Numbered from the stretch's first letter, positions 22,490 through 33,900 are shown. The stretch is DNA of 64,000 nucleotides from Carallia brachiata (GCA_021464245.1 JADCRB010000068.1:13865351-13929350), one strand, 5' to 3'. The notes: generated by a model from the letters alone, not told the origin. Translations and numbers: made by a program.

Positions 22490-22755
22490 AAGGAGTTTTG
22501 GATTTTGGGCTTAGGTGTTTGAGTTTTGGATTTAGACTTATGCTTTCAGGCCTTGGATTTGGGCTTGGGTTTACTGGTTTTAGCTGGAATTGAGTTTTTG
22601 AGTTTGAGTTCGGGTTTGGGCTCGAATGTTTGGGTTTTGAATTGGACTTGAATTTTTGGGCTCTGGATTTGGGCTTAGGTTTCCAGGCTTTTGATTTGAG
22701 TTTTGAGCTAGAGTTTGAGTTCGGGCTTTTGAGTCGAGACTTCTGGACTTTTTTT
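22490..22755. repeat. G/T-rich degenerate short-period repeat
   Basis: Variants of TTTGGGCTT, GGTTT and GAGTTTT repeat for about 260 bp (for example GGATTTGGGCTTGGGTTTAC and TTTGAGTTCGGGTTTGGGCT), followed by a T-run and a TATA/CACACA microsatellite. This is slippage-prone minisatellite-like sequence, possibly from the 3' end of the adjoining Gypsy element. Confidence 0.5.
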
Positions 22756-22811
22756 TTTTATTTTTTTTATTCTTTACACACACATACATATATATACATA
22801 ATATTTATTGC

Positions 22812-23840
22812 TTTAGAAATTTTCTGTTGATTGGGCCAATTCGAATGCTTTCTTGGTCTGACAATATGTAAGCGTTGTGGGTATAGGCCTCTTGTACTAA
22901 GTATGGCCCGTCCCATTTGGGAGTAAGCTTGTCACTAGGCTGGTGCTTTAAATTGATGGGCTGTCATACTGCAAGAACAAGGTCTCCAACGTGAAATGAT
23001 CGAGGGCGAATCTTGCAGTTGAATGTGTTGGCGAGTCGGGCTTGGTAGCATTCAAGTTGCTGTTGTGTTTTGAGTCTCTTTTCATCGAGGGCTTCTAACT
23101 CATCCAAACATAGTCGGACATTTTCTTCCTGTGTGAGCCCCTCTAAAACAGCCATGCAGAGAGAAAATATCTGTGTCTCCAGAGGTAGTATGGCTTCAAC
23201 ACCATAAACAAGTGCATAGGGTGTCACTTGCATTGGAGTCCGATAAGTTGTGCGATATGCCCACAATGCCTCAGGAATTTTATCATGTCAGTCTCTCTTG
23301 GGTTTAGAGACCACTTTTTGTAATAAGTTGCACAAGGACTTGTTAAATGCTTTAGTCAAGCCATTAGCCGGCGTATTGTACATTGACGACTTGTACTGCT
23401 TGAACTTAAACTTTTCGCACAGCTTGTCCATCAAACTGTTGTAGAATTGCTTGTCATTATCAGTGATGATGAATCGAGGGACTCCATAGATATATTAGAT
23501 GGGTTCGGACGAAGTTAACAACATGCTCTTTTTTTACTTCTCTAAGTGGAATAAATTCGGCCCATTTTGAGAAGTAGTCTATTTCTGCGAGAATGTAAAG
23601 GTGGCCCAAAGATGATTTTGGCAAAGGCCCCACTAAATCGAGTCCCCAAGCTTCAAAGGGCTAGGATGAGACAGTTAGATGTGGCGGCTCCGGTGGTTGA
23701 TGAATGTAATTCGCATGGAATTGACAAGTTTGATAGGTTTTAGCAAACTCTATTGCATCACGTACCATGGTTGGCAGTAGTATCTCATTCTTCTGACCTA
23801 AAAGTGCAACTTAGGCCCTGATTAATGTTCGGTACAAACT
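22812..23840 (-). pseudogene. Gypsy-1 integrase remnant
   Basis: Blocks in order: WGLDLVGPLPKSS (first catalytic Asp) near 23650, ITDNDKQF (second Asp) near 23465, LTKAFNKSLCNLL near 23345 where the catalytic Glu of the family's GLAEAFN motif is Lys, WAYRTTYRTPMQVTPYALVY near 23265, and IGPINRK near 22830 before a stop. The catalytic triad is therefore broken even apart from the stops. Confidence 0.82.
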
Positions 23841-23966
23841 TTAAAATGTGCTTCAGTAAGAGCTTGTTTTGGCAGTAGTATCTCATTCTTCTGACCTAAA
23901 AGTGCAACTTAGGCCCTGATTAATGTTCGGTACAAACTTTAGAATGTGCTTCAGTAAGAGCTTGTT
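23771..23966. repeat. Perfect-looking 98-bp tandem duplication
   Basis: TTGGCAGTAGTATCTCATTC through AGCTTGTT occurs at 23771-23868 and again at 23869-23966 with one difference (TTAAAATG versus TTAGAATG). The period of 98 is not a multiple of three, so it shifts the host Gypsy frame. The near-identity inside an otherwise decayed element means it is recent. Confidence 0.9.
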
Positions 23967-24374
23967 TTGCCTCTTGATTACTTAGACAACGAAGTAAAAC
24001 TCTATCAAAAGACATTCGATACAGAGCATCTTTGAGATATATGAAGTGGGGAGCTCGTCATTGAATTTTTGTCTTACGATGACTGTCTTAAGGTAGCTTT
24101 CTATTCTGTAGGTAGCAATGATTGGTTGACACCAATCCTTATCCTTAGTAAGACGTATGGATACAACGTTAGTTGTTCCTCTTTCTCCATCATCTTCCTA
24201 TGGCACGATCCACTTTTGGCATACAGTGACCACCGTAGCTTGGATTTCTGACTTTACTAGAGAGGTAGCCAAGTTAGCCAATGCATTTGCTTGATAGTTC
24301 TCTCCACGAGGAACATGAATCAAGGTGATGCTTTCAAATTTGTCCATCAGCTATCAACGTATCGATAGTAAGGC

Positions 24375-25059
24375 TTACTTCTTTACATCATACAATCCTG
24401 TAAGTTGGTTGATGATGGGCTGAGAATCTACGTGGACTTCTATTGTTGGAATCTTCATATCAATAGCCATTTGGAGACCGATGATTAAGGTCTGGTACTT
24501 GGAAACATTATTCGAGCATAACTCACTAAGAACGATAGCATATGGTAATATTTGTCGTTGACGAGTGACAAATACTATGCCAGCACCAGCACCATCACGC
24601 CTTGCCGTGCGATCGAAGAATATTGTCCACGGTGGCAAGGTCTCAATGTAAAAGACTTCTTTATCCCGGTGGTCGTTCGTAAACTTTCAATCAGACAGAG
24701 CAGGGTGACCTGCTAGAAAATCTGCTAGAGCTTGGCCTTGGCCTTTGACTGCTTTCTGAGGTATGTAGGCAACGTCATATCTCTGTAGAATTACTGTCTA
24801 TTTGGCGAGTCATCCTAACAAGACTGGTCTGGATAATATGTACCTGTAGGATCAACTCTGACAATGAAACGGACCGTGTGAGCCTGTATTTGATGCTTTA
24901 GCTTATTAATAGCGAAGAACAACGCTAGACACGTTCTTTTGATGGGCGAGTAGTTTAATTCTGGACCGTTCAAAGTTCTGCTCAAGTAGTTCAAGGCAAC
25001 CTCTTTTCCTTGCTCATTCTCCTAAGTGAGTAGAGCTCCCTGAGACCTTTCTTGTGCAG
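24375..25059 (-). pseudogene. Gypsy-1 RNase H remnant, left of the insertion
   Basis: Near 25050-24900 the frame reads ERSQGALLT, then LNYLSRTLNGPELNYSPIKR, the plant Gypsy RNase H. A second RNase H-like domain follows at 24638-24375: PWTIFFDRTARRDGAGAGIV and HVDSQPIINQLTGLY. Stop codons interrupt the linker (near 24660 and 24800). The break at 25059 is the left border of the nested insertion. Confidence 0.82.
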
Positions 25060-26490
25060 TGACCGAGTAAAATCCTGCAAGCGTACAGGGCCGATCGTAG
25101 TAATAAAATCCTGGTGAATACTCCAGGTGTCGAACCCAAGGGAACAAAAAATTAATTATGATTTAAGTTATTCAAACTGAAAGTTTTATGTTGAGAAAAT
25201 TAATGAGAAGCAGAATTATTAAACTAAAAATTAAACAATTTAACTAATGGAACATTAGAGGCAAATTAATTAAAACTAAACACAAGATAGAGGGTACCAG
25301 GGCTATGGGTTTTCACCTAAAAGAGCTGAATTATATGAATTTTGTGGATTAATGATTTGAATGTCAATTCTTCTTCTTTAGTTAGTGTTCTTTGTCAAGC
25401 AACCCTAACCGTATTCAATCTATTTATGATCTTCTCTCAAACTCACACAAAGTAGATTAAACCCATTAAGAACAGAGAATTTATAATGACATCATGTAAA
25501 CTTATCTCATGTCTGACTCAAAGTTCATATGTTTATCTATTTAGTGCACGATTGTGTCTCATCTGTCGATCTCAACACAAATCCTATGACTACTTTCATG
25601 ATGGCCAGGCACAAAAGCATATTTAAGAACAAAATAGATAAATCAAATCGAGTTCTCAACAAATAATTGCAATAAAATCAAAAGAACATCTAAACATCCA
25701 CAAAATCAAATAATCCAACCCTAAACTAGGCTACATCCCTTTCGCCCTAGTTTAGGGTTCTAGCTACTCATGCTAAAAACCAAAGATAAACAAATATCCA
25801 ACATCATTAAGTTCAAAAGAAAAAGAAGGGAAAGAAAAGGAATCGAAAAACTCGTTTCCAACGTCTTCGCGTTCCTCCCTTATGCTCTTCTCCTCTTCAC
25901 TCTCTACGCTTTTTCTCTGTCTTGTGTCTCAAAAATAGCCTCCAAAATATCCCCTAACTCTGCTGTAACTTTCGTATTTATAGTCCCCTCAAATAAGCCC
26001 TAAAGAGTCCAAATTCGAGTCGGAAAAGGATTTATAAATTTTCTGGACAGTTTTGACCCTGTATCTACGGACCCAAATTTCGACCCCTTTCACACAGAAT
26101 CCGAAGTTGTCAAAACAGCAAAGTTGTAGCTTTATCTCTTAGCTTCGATTCGGCTTAAGAATCATCCAATTCCGAGTTGTGTAGAGGAAGTTATGGCTGA
26201 AATACCGAGAAGTACGCAAAGCTGTGAAATTCTACCCGAACTGACCACGTATTAGCTTTCCAACCAAACTTTTGGTTCGGTTCTTTGGTGCTTGGCTTGT
26301 TTCTACTCCTTCAAACCCGATAGGTTCCTTTTTCCAAGCGTCAATTACTTCGGTTATGTCCAATTGTCCTAAAAAGTATAAAACAAGCAACCGAAGTAGA
26401 ATTTACCACAATTCACAATATTTACATAGTTAAATTATCCAAATATATATATAAATTATGCATAAACTTATGTAAATATTGAACCTATCA
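25060..26490 (-). repeat. Gypsy-N 3' LTR
   Basis: TG...CA ends, 1431 bp, pairs with 31471-32901. On the minus strand it holds CTATAAATACG (25975-25982 region), a good TATA box. It matches the Gypsy-2 LTR at 47201-48647 over most of its length at lower identity. Confidence 0.92.
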
Positions 26491-28614
26491 AATTCCCCAC
26501 ACTTGAACTGTTGCTTGTCCTCAAGCAATTCAAAAATATCACATGACCTTCACGAGAATTCCATTCAAATCGAAATCTTCAAACAGTGCCTCATCAACAC
26601 ATTACAAAATCAATCTAAAAGTATCACTCAACACTTCACTTATCAAATATAATCAATAGCGTTCTCATTCCCCACAAAACATGTTTTACATTGATTAATC
26701 ATGTGCAAGAACCCTTTATTAATCAATGATAATGCTTAGCTATCGTCATGTAGAAAGTAATTACACACACTCATCCAAAATCCAAGGACAAAAATTATCT
26801 TCTCTTAAAAATACAAAACCACACAAGGGATCAATAGAAATTAATTATTTTAATTTTTTTTTTTTTATGTAACAGAGGCTTTAGTACTCTTCTCTAAATA
26901 CTAACATATTTTTTGACATGAATACTATCACTTGTGGTGTCGGTACCCGATTACTACTTCACAAACAGATATTTAGAGTGCTTTGCATACTCATAATTCA
27001 AGTTACTTTTTGACGTGAAGACCAACAATTGTAATGCCGACCCCCAATTACTCAGTAACTCAAAACAGCGGAGTAGATGACATATTAACAACTTGCAAGC
27101 CTCGTTTTTTTTTTTCAATTCAATTCCTAAATCATATCCCCAAAATTCTTTAAAGAAGAGAAGATAACGTTTGTTCAAGTACTTTAAATGAGTGTACATA
27201 ATTAAAAACTACATAAAAATCTCTAAAAGCTAGCATATCTCTTTAAAAGATCATCGCACAGCTTTAAAAGTAAATTAGAAATAAAAATTTTTCAAGTGGA
27301 GAACAAGTTCACTATTAACTATCTCTAACTAGTTAGTGTCAAATACTACTCAAAGACCAACCTTGCATGCATTAGTACTATCATCGACGTCCAAAAATTC
27401 AACTCAAATAGAATTCAAGTGAAGCTCATGTATAATCATGCAAGCACGCAAAAATTAGCATTAAAGAACAAAAAAATTTTGGCAAAAAATTCAAAATAAC
27501 ACATCTCCCCCACACTTAGCCAACATTGTCCTCAATGTTGCAATAAAAAAATAACTGAAAAGAAAAGAAAATAAAGAGGACAAAACTACCCGAACATAGT
27601 GGAGGAAAAAAGCAACCCTCACGTGCGCCGCCATCATCGAACAAACAACCTTAGAATCAACAACAGGAGACAAGAAAAGTAAAGACAACGAGAAGAGAAC
27701 AGAGAGCAAAAATATGTGATAGCCAAAATCCTAGAAAGCAGAGAAATCTAATCCTAAAGAATCTAAGTCATGGAAAAGGAAAAACAAAAACAAAAATGAC
27801 GCAAGCAATAAAAAGAACTAGATGCAAGGAATGGGATAAAATCAATGAGGAGGTTTGGCGAGCAATGAGAGCATCCATAAGTTGAAGAAATTGGTGCTTC
27901 GGAGTCTCCAAAATCTAGTGCAATAACTTATAACCAAGGTAGAACCCTCTCCAATAAGAAGAAAAACCAAAAACTTAGGGAAAATAAAATTAGAGGGCTT
28001 TAAGAGAAAGATGGGTAGAGGAAAAAAGAATGAGAGAAACTTTGAAGGATAATGGATGCTTGGGTTTTGGATATGGGGGAATAGAATAAGAGATTTGTGA
28101 AAGAAAGAAAGATTTGAGTAAAGGGAATATGAATTGATTGGGATTGACTATAGAAGGGAATAGGAGAAGAAGAAGAAGAAGAAGAAGAAGAAGAAACGTG
28201 AAAAGGTAACATTGGGTTTTAAAAAAAACGTGTAAATTTTTTTTTTTTTTTCGGTTCCCCCTTGGGTATACATATGTATATATATAAAAATATTTCAATC
28301 AACACACAAATACTCATCAAGAGAATTCTTTTCCTACTCATTCCCACCCCTACAATTAAGATAAACAATAACAATATATCGAATAATAAGGTCAAAGGTG
28401 AGGGTAAGAATTACTCCCTGAACCAAGCAGCTTGTAATTTGTTGCTTTGTAATGAACATGCTTTTCCTTCCCAAGTTCCTACACAGAAAAGAAAAGAAAA
28501 GAAAACTAAATTAAACTTAAGCTTATCAATCTAATTAAAATATAAAATAAACATTGGGTTGCCTCCCAACAAGTGCTATGTTTAACGTCTATAGCTAGAC
28601 GTTTTGCTCTTGAA
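26491..28614 (-). other. Gypsy-N 3' non-coding region
   Basis: Begins with the polypurine tract next to the LTR. A second G-rich word (TTGTGGGGG-like, plus-strand CCCCCACACTTAGCCAACAT at 27508) is also present in Gypsy-2 at 49722. A (GAA)n microsatellite lies at 28165-28195 and a T-run at 28238-28250. The accessory reading frame that Gypsy-2 carries in the equivalent place (50199-51286) is absent here. No gene is supported. Confidence 0.6.
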
Positions 28615-30099
28615 CTAAGGAGGATGATCGCAAAGAGGATGAGGCCTTAAGTTGCCTCCATGAACCTTAATCACCCCAGACTTCATGCTCCAAACATCGA
28701 TCGCCCCTTGAGGATACACCTTGTGCACTGTGAATGGTCCCAACAACTTCTTTTTCTTTCGTTTCCACGGGATTGTCCTACTGTAAGCATCATAGAGAAG
28801 CACTTTCTCTCCCTCTTTGAAGTCACTTCCAAGAGAGTTATATTCTAAAAGAAGAGAAGGCTGCTTTAACTCTAACAGAGTTGGCTCTACTATGGAAGGT
28901 GTTTGGCTCGGTTTGGCCTCCAGGATAGGTTGCTCAAATAGCATCTCAAGTGCACTTCCCAAGTCTATATCCATTCTCTTTGGGTCTTCTTTTGGTGGCT
29001 TCATTGTTTCCACCATGAAGCATGTATCTTCCAGTGATGGACTCTTCAATGCTTTGAACACATGGAATACCTGCTCTTCTTTTCCTACTCGGAATGTTAG
29101 CTTTCCTTGTTCTACATCAATCAGCGCCTTACCAGTGGCTAGGAACGGCCTCCCTAAGATTATTGGGATGTCTACATTTTCATCCATATCCAACACCAGA
29201 AAATCAGCCGGGAAATAGAATTTTCCCACTTTAACTAGCACATCCTCTATCTTTCCACATGGGTACTTAATGGACCGGTCAGCCAGCTGTAAGGACACTG
29301 AGGTTGGCTTCAATTCTCCTATCTTCAGCCTCCTGAAAAAAGATAAAGGCATCAAATTAATGCTTGCACCTAAGTCACATAAACAACGTTCAATATCTAA
29401 ACTACCAATAGTGCAAGGGATAGTAAAGCTCCCTGGATCTTTTAACTTTGGAGGTAGTTTATTCTGAAGAATAGCACTACACTCTTCAGTTAAGGCAACT
29501 GTAGCATGTTCCTCGAGTCTCTTCTTGTTTGATATAATCTCCTTCAGGTACTTTGCATAATTTGGCATCTGTGCAATAGCCTCTGCAAAAGGAATGTTGA
29601 TGTGGATCTTCTTAAACATGTCCAAGAACTTAAGAAAGTTCTTGTCCTCATTCCTCTTGTTCAGCCTGTTGGGAAATGGAATCGGCGGAACATACGGCTT
29701 GACTTGAGGGGGAGGAGTGGGTGGTACCGGCTCCTCAATGTTGTCCTGCCCTCCCTGTTCATTATCCATAACTTTCTCTTGCACAGGTTCCTCCTCTTTA
29801 CCACCATCTTCTGTGTCCTTGTAATTTTTCTGAGCATTTGTAGGATTCTCTACCACTTTCCCACTTCTCAATGCAATGGCTAAGACACTCTCCCTTGGAT
29901 TCACCTCAGTATTACTAGGGAGTTGACCTTGATTCCTAGTCGAAATTGCTTTGGCAAGTTGACCCACCTGTACTTCCAAAGTATGAATCGAGGCTTGGTG
30001 AGTGGATGCAACTTGATCAATTTTTAGATTCAATTTCCTCAACTCAGCATCCTGTTGTGTCATTCTCTCATCCATCTTTGACATGTACTGCATGAACAT
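28615..30099 (-). CDS. Gypsy-N gag C-terminus / protease fused to integrase tail
   Basis: One open 494-codon frame. It starts MFMQYMSKMDERMTQQDAEL (gag C-terminal coiled region) and continues through a Pro/Glu-rich linker. It then reaches the retroviral-type aspartic protease with LCDLGASINLMPLSFFRRL (active-site Asp at about residue 243) and VDIPIILGRPFLATG (flap and second strand). After a short linker (about residue 410) it goes straight into FKEGEKVLLYDAYSRTIPWK and GPFTVHKVYPQGAIDVW, the GPY/F-type C-terminal module of integrase, and stops. Reverse transcriptase, RNase H and the integrase core, which make up about half of a normal polyprotein, are missing without loss of frame. The clean frame and low LTR divergence suggest the fused product may still be made. 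Confidence 0.85.
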   Translation of the reverse strand: MFMQYMSKMDERMTQQDAELRKLNLKIDQVASTHQASIHTLEVQVGQLAKAISTRNQGQLPSNTEVNPRESVLAIALRSGKVVENPTNAQKNYKDTEDGGKEEEPVQEKVMDNEQGGQDNIEEPVPPTPPPQVKPYVPPIPFPNRLNKRNEDKNFLKFLDMFKKIHINIPFAEAIAQMPNYAKYLKEIISNKKRLEEHATVALTEECSAILQNKLPPKLKDPGSFTIPCTIGSLDIERCLCDLGASINLMPLSFFRRLKIGELKPTSVSLQLADRSIKYPCGKIEDVLVKVGKFYFPADFLVLDMDENVDIPIILGRPFLATGKALIDVEQGKLTFRVGKEEQVFHVFKALKSPSLEDTCFMVETMKPPKEDPKRMDIDLGSALEMLFEQPILEAKPSQTPSIVEPTLLELKQPSLLLEYNSLGSDFKEGEKVLLYDAYSRTIPWKRKKKKLLGPFTVHKVYPQGAIDVWSMKSGVIKVHGGNLRPHPLCDHPP

Positions 30100-30450
30100 G
30101 TCTTCTATCTGTGGCTTTTTCTCTGAGGTTGAGATGGATGACCTGAAATTGGGGTCTCGGTTGTTGAAACCCTGGTGGTACTACTTGCCTTGTATTTCCC
30201 TGCTCCTTCCAGCCAAAATTTGGATGGTTACGCCATCCCAGGTTATAGGTGTTGGAGTATGGGTCATTCCTCTGCTGTTCTCCAGCGTAAGCTCCAGCAT
30301 AATTAATCTCTTCCACCGACTTGGCTAAGTCTCTACCTGTGCAAGTAGCTTCAATGTGTCCAAAACATCCACCGTAAGAGCATTGTTCCCTCTCTACCAA
30401 GTCTCTGCTCAACAATAACTGTACTTGACGAGAAGTTGTCTATCTTGATG
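30100..30450 (-). pseudogene. Gypsy-N gag middle with frameshifts and zinc knuckle
   Basis: The Athila-type knuckle QCSYGGCFGHIEATC near 30385 has Gly in place of the second Cys of Cx2Cx4Hx4C. AGAYAGEQQRNDPYSNTYN and HPNFGWKEQG follow, typical of the family. The joins to the upstream gag frame (near 30470 and 30410) and to the downstream frame (near 30120) each need a shift, so the gag-pro reading frame is interrupted here. Confidence 0.65.
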
Positions 30451-31302
30451 TCACTCAACGTGTGAAGATATCTCATAAGCTCCAGCTCTACGCCCTCTGA
30501 TAGCTCTTTGCTGCGAGTTATCTGCCAGCAACTCATAAATATCATACAACTCATCTGCTGACTTGTTACCCACATAACCTCCGGCTGCTGAATCTACCAA
30601 CATCTGAGAATTGCTAACAAGACCATCGTAAAAGAACTGCATCTGGAGTGGCTTGGAAAATTGATGGTGTGGGCACTGCACTAGAAGCATTTTGAACCTC
30701 TCCCATGCCTCGTGAAAGGGTTCAGCATCCATTTGTGAAAAGGAACAGATTTTGTTCCGGAGTTCTGCAGTCTTTTGAGGAGAGTAAAATTTCAGCATAA
30801 ATTTATCATAAATCTGCTCCCAAGTATTAAATGATTCCTCTGGTAGGTTGATCAGCCACGTCCTTGCCTTATCCTTGAGAGTGTATGGAAAACACCTCAT
30901 CCTTAATTCATCTGCTGAACACCTCCCTGGAGGAAAGGTCTCGATAGTACTGTAGAAATCCCTAAGGAAAGTAAGTGGGTCTTCACTCGGTAGACCATGA
31001 AACGATGGTAGCATGTTATAGAACATGGTCTTAAGCTCGTAGTTACGAGCTGCTGTACTCAGCCTGATGCAAGATGGTGAAGGACCAATCACTGGCCTTT
31101 GGATATCCTTCATGCTAATTCTAGCCTGCTCCCTCACCTCCTGCCCATTGTTGAGGGCTTGATCTTCTATCACCTGACCATCCCTGTCACCCACTCTTTC
31201 AGCCATCTCAGCTCGCTTTAATACCTGGTTTTGCCGACAAAGCCTTTCAATCTCGGGGTTCAACGGAAGGAGATTAGTGCTCTTAGATGCTCGCAATTGC
31301 AT
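30451..31302 (-). CDS. Gypsy-N gag N-terminal part
   Basis: An open frame of 283 codons with the plant Gypsy gag domain: FYNMLPSFHGLPSEDPLTFL, FPYTLKDKARTWLINLPEES, WEQIYDKFMLKFYSPQKTAE, FHEAWERFKMLLVQCPHHQF, LQMQFFYDGLVSNSQ. This order (LKDKAxxWLxxLP...SWxxLxxxFLxKFFP...ESLxxAWERFKxLLxxCPHH) marks the Athila/Tat side of Ty3/Gypsy. It starts about 170 bp after the primer site, which suits a gag start. It ends at a premature stop near the AGAYE motif. Confidence 0.85.
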   Translation of the reverse strand: MQLRASKSTNLLPLNPEIERLCRQNQVLKRAEMAERVGDRDGQVIEDQALNNGQEVREQARISMKDIQRPVIGPSPSCIRLSTAARNYELKTMFYNMLPSFHGLPSEDPLTFLRDFYSTIETFPPGRCSADELRMRCFPYTLKDKARTWLINLPEESFNTWEQIYDKFMLKFYSPQKTAELRNKICSFSQMDAEPFHEAWERFKMLLVQCPHHQFSKPLQMQFFYDGLVSNSQMLVDSAAGGYVGNKSADELYDIYELLADNSQQRAIRGRRAGAYEISSHVE

Positions 31303-31443
31303 GCACTACCTGCAATCGTGAAAAAGAAATAAAGAAGTAAACTAAAACTTAAAATAAATAAATAAAACTAAACTAAGCTAAATCTTAAAACAAATAAAAT
31401 TAAATAAAATAAACAAAAATAACAAAAATCACAATTAATGCTC

Positions 31444-31467
31444 CGTTCCCCGGCAACGGCGCCAAAA
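31444..31467 (-). other. Gypsy-N primer-binding site for tRNA-Asp
   Basis: Plus-strand TTCCCCGGCAACGGCGCCA matches the 3' end of plant tRNA-Asp, so on the element's sense strand (minus) it is the complementary primer site TGGCGCCGTTGCCGGGGAA. It lies four bases from the 5' LTR, the usual spacing for this group. Confidence 0.9.
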
Positions 31468-31470
31468 ACT

Positions 31471-32901
31471 TGACCGAGTAAAATCCTGCAAGCGTACAGG
31501 GCCGATCGTAGTAATAAAATCCTGGTGAATACTCCAGGTGTCGAACCCAAGGGAACAAAAAATTAATTATGATTTAAGTTATTCAAACTGAAAGTTTTAT
31601 GTTGAGAAAATTAATGAGAAGCAGAATTATTAAACTAAAAATTAAACAATTTAACTAATGGAAAATCATAGGCAAATTAATTAAAACTAAACACAAGATA
31701 GAGGGTACCAGGGCTATGGGTTTTCACCTAAAAGAGCTGAATTATATGAATTTTGTGGATTAATGATTTGAATGTCAATTCTTTTTCTTTAGTTAGTGTT
31801 CTTTGTCAAGCAACCCTAACCGTATTCAATCTATTTATGATCTTCTCTCGAACTCACACAAAGTAGATTAAACCCATTAAGAACAGAGAATTTATAATGA
31901 CATCATATAAACTTATCTCATGTCTGACTCAAAGTTCATATGTTTATCTATTTAGTGCACGATTGTGTCTCATCTGTCGATCTCAACACAAATCCTATGA
32001 CTACTTTCATGATGGCCAGGCACAAAAGCATATTTAAGAACAAAATAGATAAATCAAATCGAGTTCTCAACAATAATTGCAATAAAATCAAAAGAACATC
32101 TAAACATCCACAAAATCAAATAATCCAACCCTAAACTAGGCTACATCCCTTTCGCCCTAGTTTAGGGTTCTAGCTACTCATGCTAAAAACCAAAGATAAA
32201 CAAATATCCAACATCATTAAGTTCAAAAAAAAAGAAGGGAAAGAAAAGGAATCGAAAAACTCGTTTCCAACGTCTTCGCGTTCCTCCCTTATGCTCTTCT
32301 CCTCTTCACTCTCTACGCTTTTTCTCTGTCTTGTGTCTCAAATAATAGCCTCCAAAATATCCCCTAACTCTGCTGTAACTTTCGTATTTATAGTCCCCTC
32401 AAATAAGCCCTAAAGAGTCCAAATTTGAGTCGGAAAAGGATTTATAAATTTTCTGGACAGTTTTGACCCTGTATCTACGGACCCAAATTTCGACCCCTTT
32501 CACGCAGAATCCGAAGTTTGTCAAAACAGCAAAGTTGTAGCTTTATCTCTTAGCTTCGATTCGGCTTAAGAATCATCCAATTCCGAGTTGTGTAGAGGAA
32601 GTTATGGCTGAAATACCGAGAAGTACGCAAAGCTGTGAAATTCTACCCGAACTGACCACGCATTAGCTTTCCAACCAAACTTTTGGTTCGGTTCTTTGGT
32701 GCTTGGCTTGTTTCTACTCCTTCAAACCCGATAGGTTCCTTTTTCCAAGCGTCAATTACTTCGGTTATGTCCAATTGTCCTACAAAGTATAAAACAAGCA
32801 ACCGAAGTAGAATTTACCACAATTCACAATATTTACATAGTTAAATTATCCAAATATATATATAAATTATGCATAAACTTATGTAAATATTGAACCTATC
32901 A
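31471..32901 (-). repeat. Gypsy-N 5' LTR
   Basis: 1431 bp, TGACCGAG...CCTATCA, almost identical to 25060-26490. The TATA-like TATTTATA (plus strand, about 32385-32392) is conserved. Confidence 0.92.
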
Positions 32902-32906
32902 TGCAG

Positions 32907-33900
32907 CAATATAGAGAATCAACAGCTTTCTTTGAATCAAAGTACCCAAGACCGGTGGAGTGGAAAGGTACTTCTTTATACTTTTGAAAGCTTTGTTGCA
33001 AGCTTCATCCCATTTGAAGTTGACATCCTTCTTAATCAGCTAATGGAAAGGTTGACACATGCCTACCAAGTTGGAGATGAAACGGCGAATGTAGGCCAGC
33101 TTTCCTTGCTTAGTAACTCGTGCAGGTTCTTAGGTTCAAGCATCTTTTGAATTGTCTCAACCTTTAATTGATCAACTTCGATGCCATGATGGCACACCAC
33201 GAACTCGAGAAACGTTCCTGATGTAACACCAAATGCTCACTTGAGAGGGTTTATTTTGAGTTGATGCCTACGAAGTCTTTCAAATACCGTCTTGAGATCT
33301 TCGAGATGGTCTTTGTTCTCCTTAGCCTTTACCACCAAATCATCAACGTAGCATTCTACAATTTTGTGTAGCATGTTGTCGAAAATCTTTTGCATGACAT
33401 GCTGATAAGTGGCACCAGCATTCTTTAATCCGAACGGCATAACTTTGTAGCAGTATATTCCTTTTGGTGTGTGGAATGTCATCACAATGCTTCGTGGTTG
33501 GTGGTCGCATCGTCTATGATTTCCGTAATAGGAAATGGAAAATCATCTTTTGGGCAAGCCTTGTTGAGATCTCGAAAGTCGACACAAACCTTTAACTGTC
33601 CATCCTTTTCTCACAGGGACTATATTTGCAATCCATGTTGGGTAGGTGACTTCTCGGATGAAGCCAGTATTGATCAGCTTGTTGACTTCTTCCTCAATTT
33701 GTGGAATAAGTTATGGGGGAATCGCCGTTGTGATTGCTTAACTAGACGAACACCCTTCTTTACAGCTAGGTGATGCACTGCGAATTATGGGTCGAGTCTG
33801 ATCATTTCTTTGTAGCTCCATGTAAACACATCCTTGTATTGATTTAATACCCGAACATATTCTTGCTCTTTTTCTGGTGTGAGTAAGGCACTCACGAATG
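32907..33900 (-). pseudogene. Gypsy-1 reverse transcriptase, right of the insertion
   Basis: The frame from 33485 reads TPKGIYCYKVMPFGLKNAGA, then ECYVDDLVVKAKENKDHLED: the polymerase box YVDD is intact. Upstream blocks (TGFIREVTYPTWIANIV, KACPK) sit in shifted frames near 33560-33700. On the left side (32907-33010) the coding remnant reaches SLYIAA, which continues across the insertion into QERSQGALL at 25054. Confidence 0.85.

Larger units (their letters stand above)
25060..32901 (-). mobile_element. Gypsy-N: young non-autonomous Athila-like LTR element
   Basis: The 7842-bp element is bounded by two 1431-bp LTRs (25060-26490 and 31471-32901), each TGACCGAG...CCTATCA, and flanked by TGCAG on both sides (25055-25059 and 32902-32906). 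It is oriented right to left: a tRNA-Asp primer site beside the right LTR and a G-rich tract (AGTGTGGGGAATT) beside the left LTR. By eye about 15 differences separate the LTRs, roughly 1%, so it inserted recently compared with its host. It carries gag and protease but no reverse transcriptase, RNase H or integrase core. It must have used enzymes from a relative such as Gypsy-2 (47201-about 57240). Confidence 0.92.

Noticed and set aside
27990..28298. 102-codon minus-strand Leu/Ser-rich frame
   Set aside because: It is created by the (GAA)n microsatellite within the Gypsy-N non-coding region.
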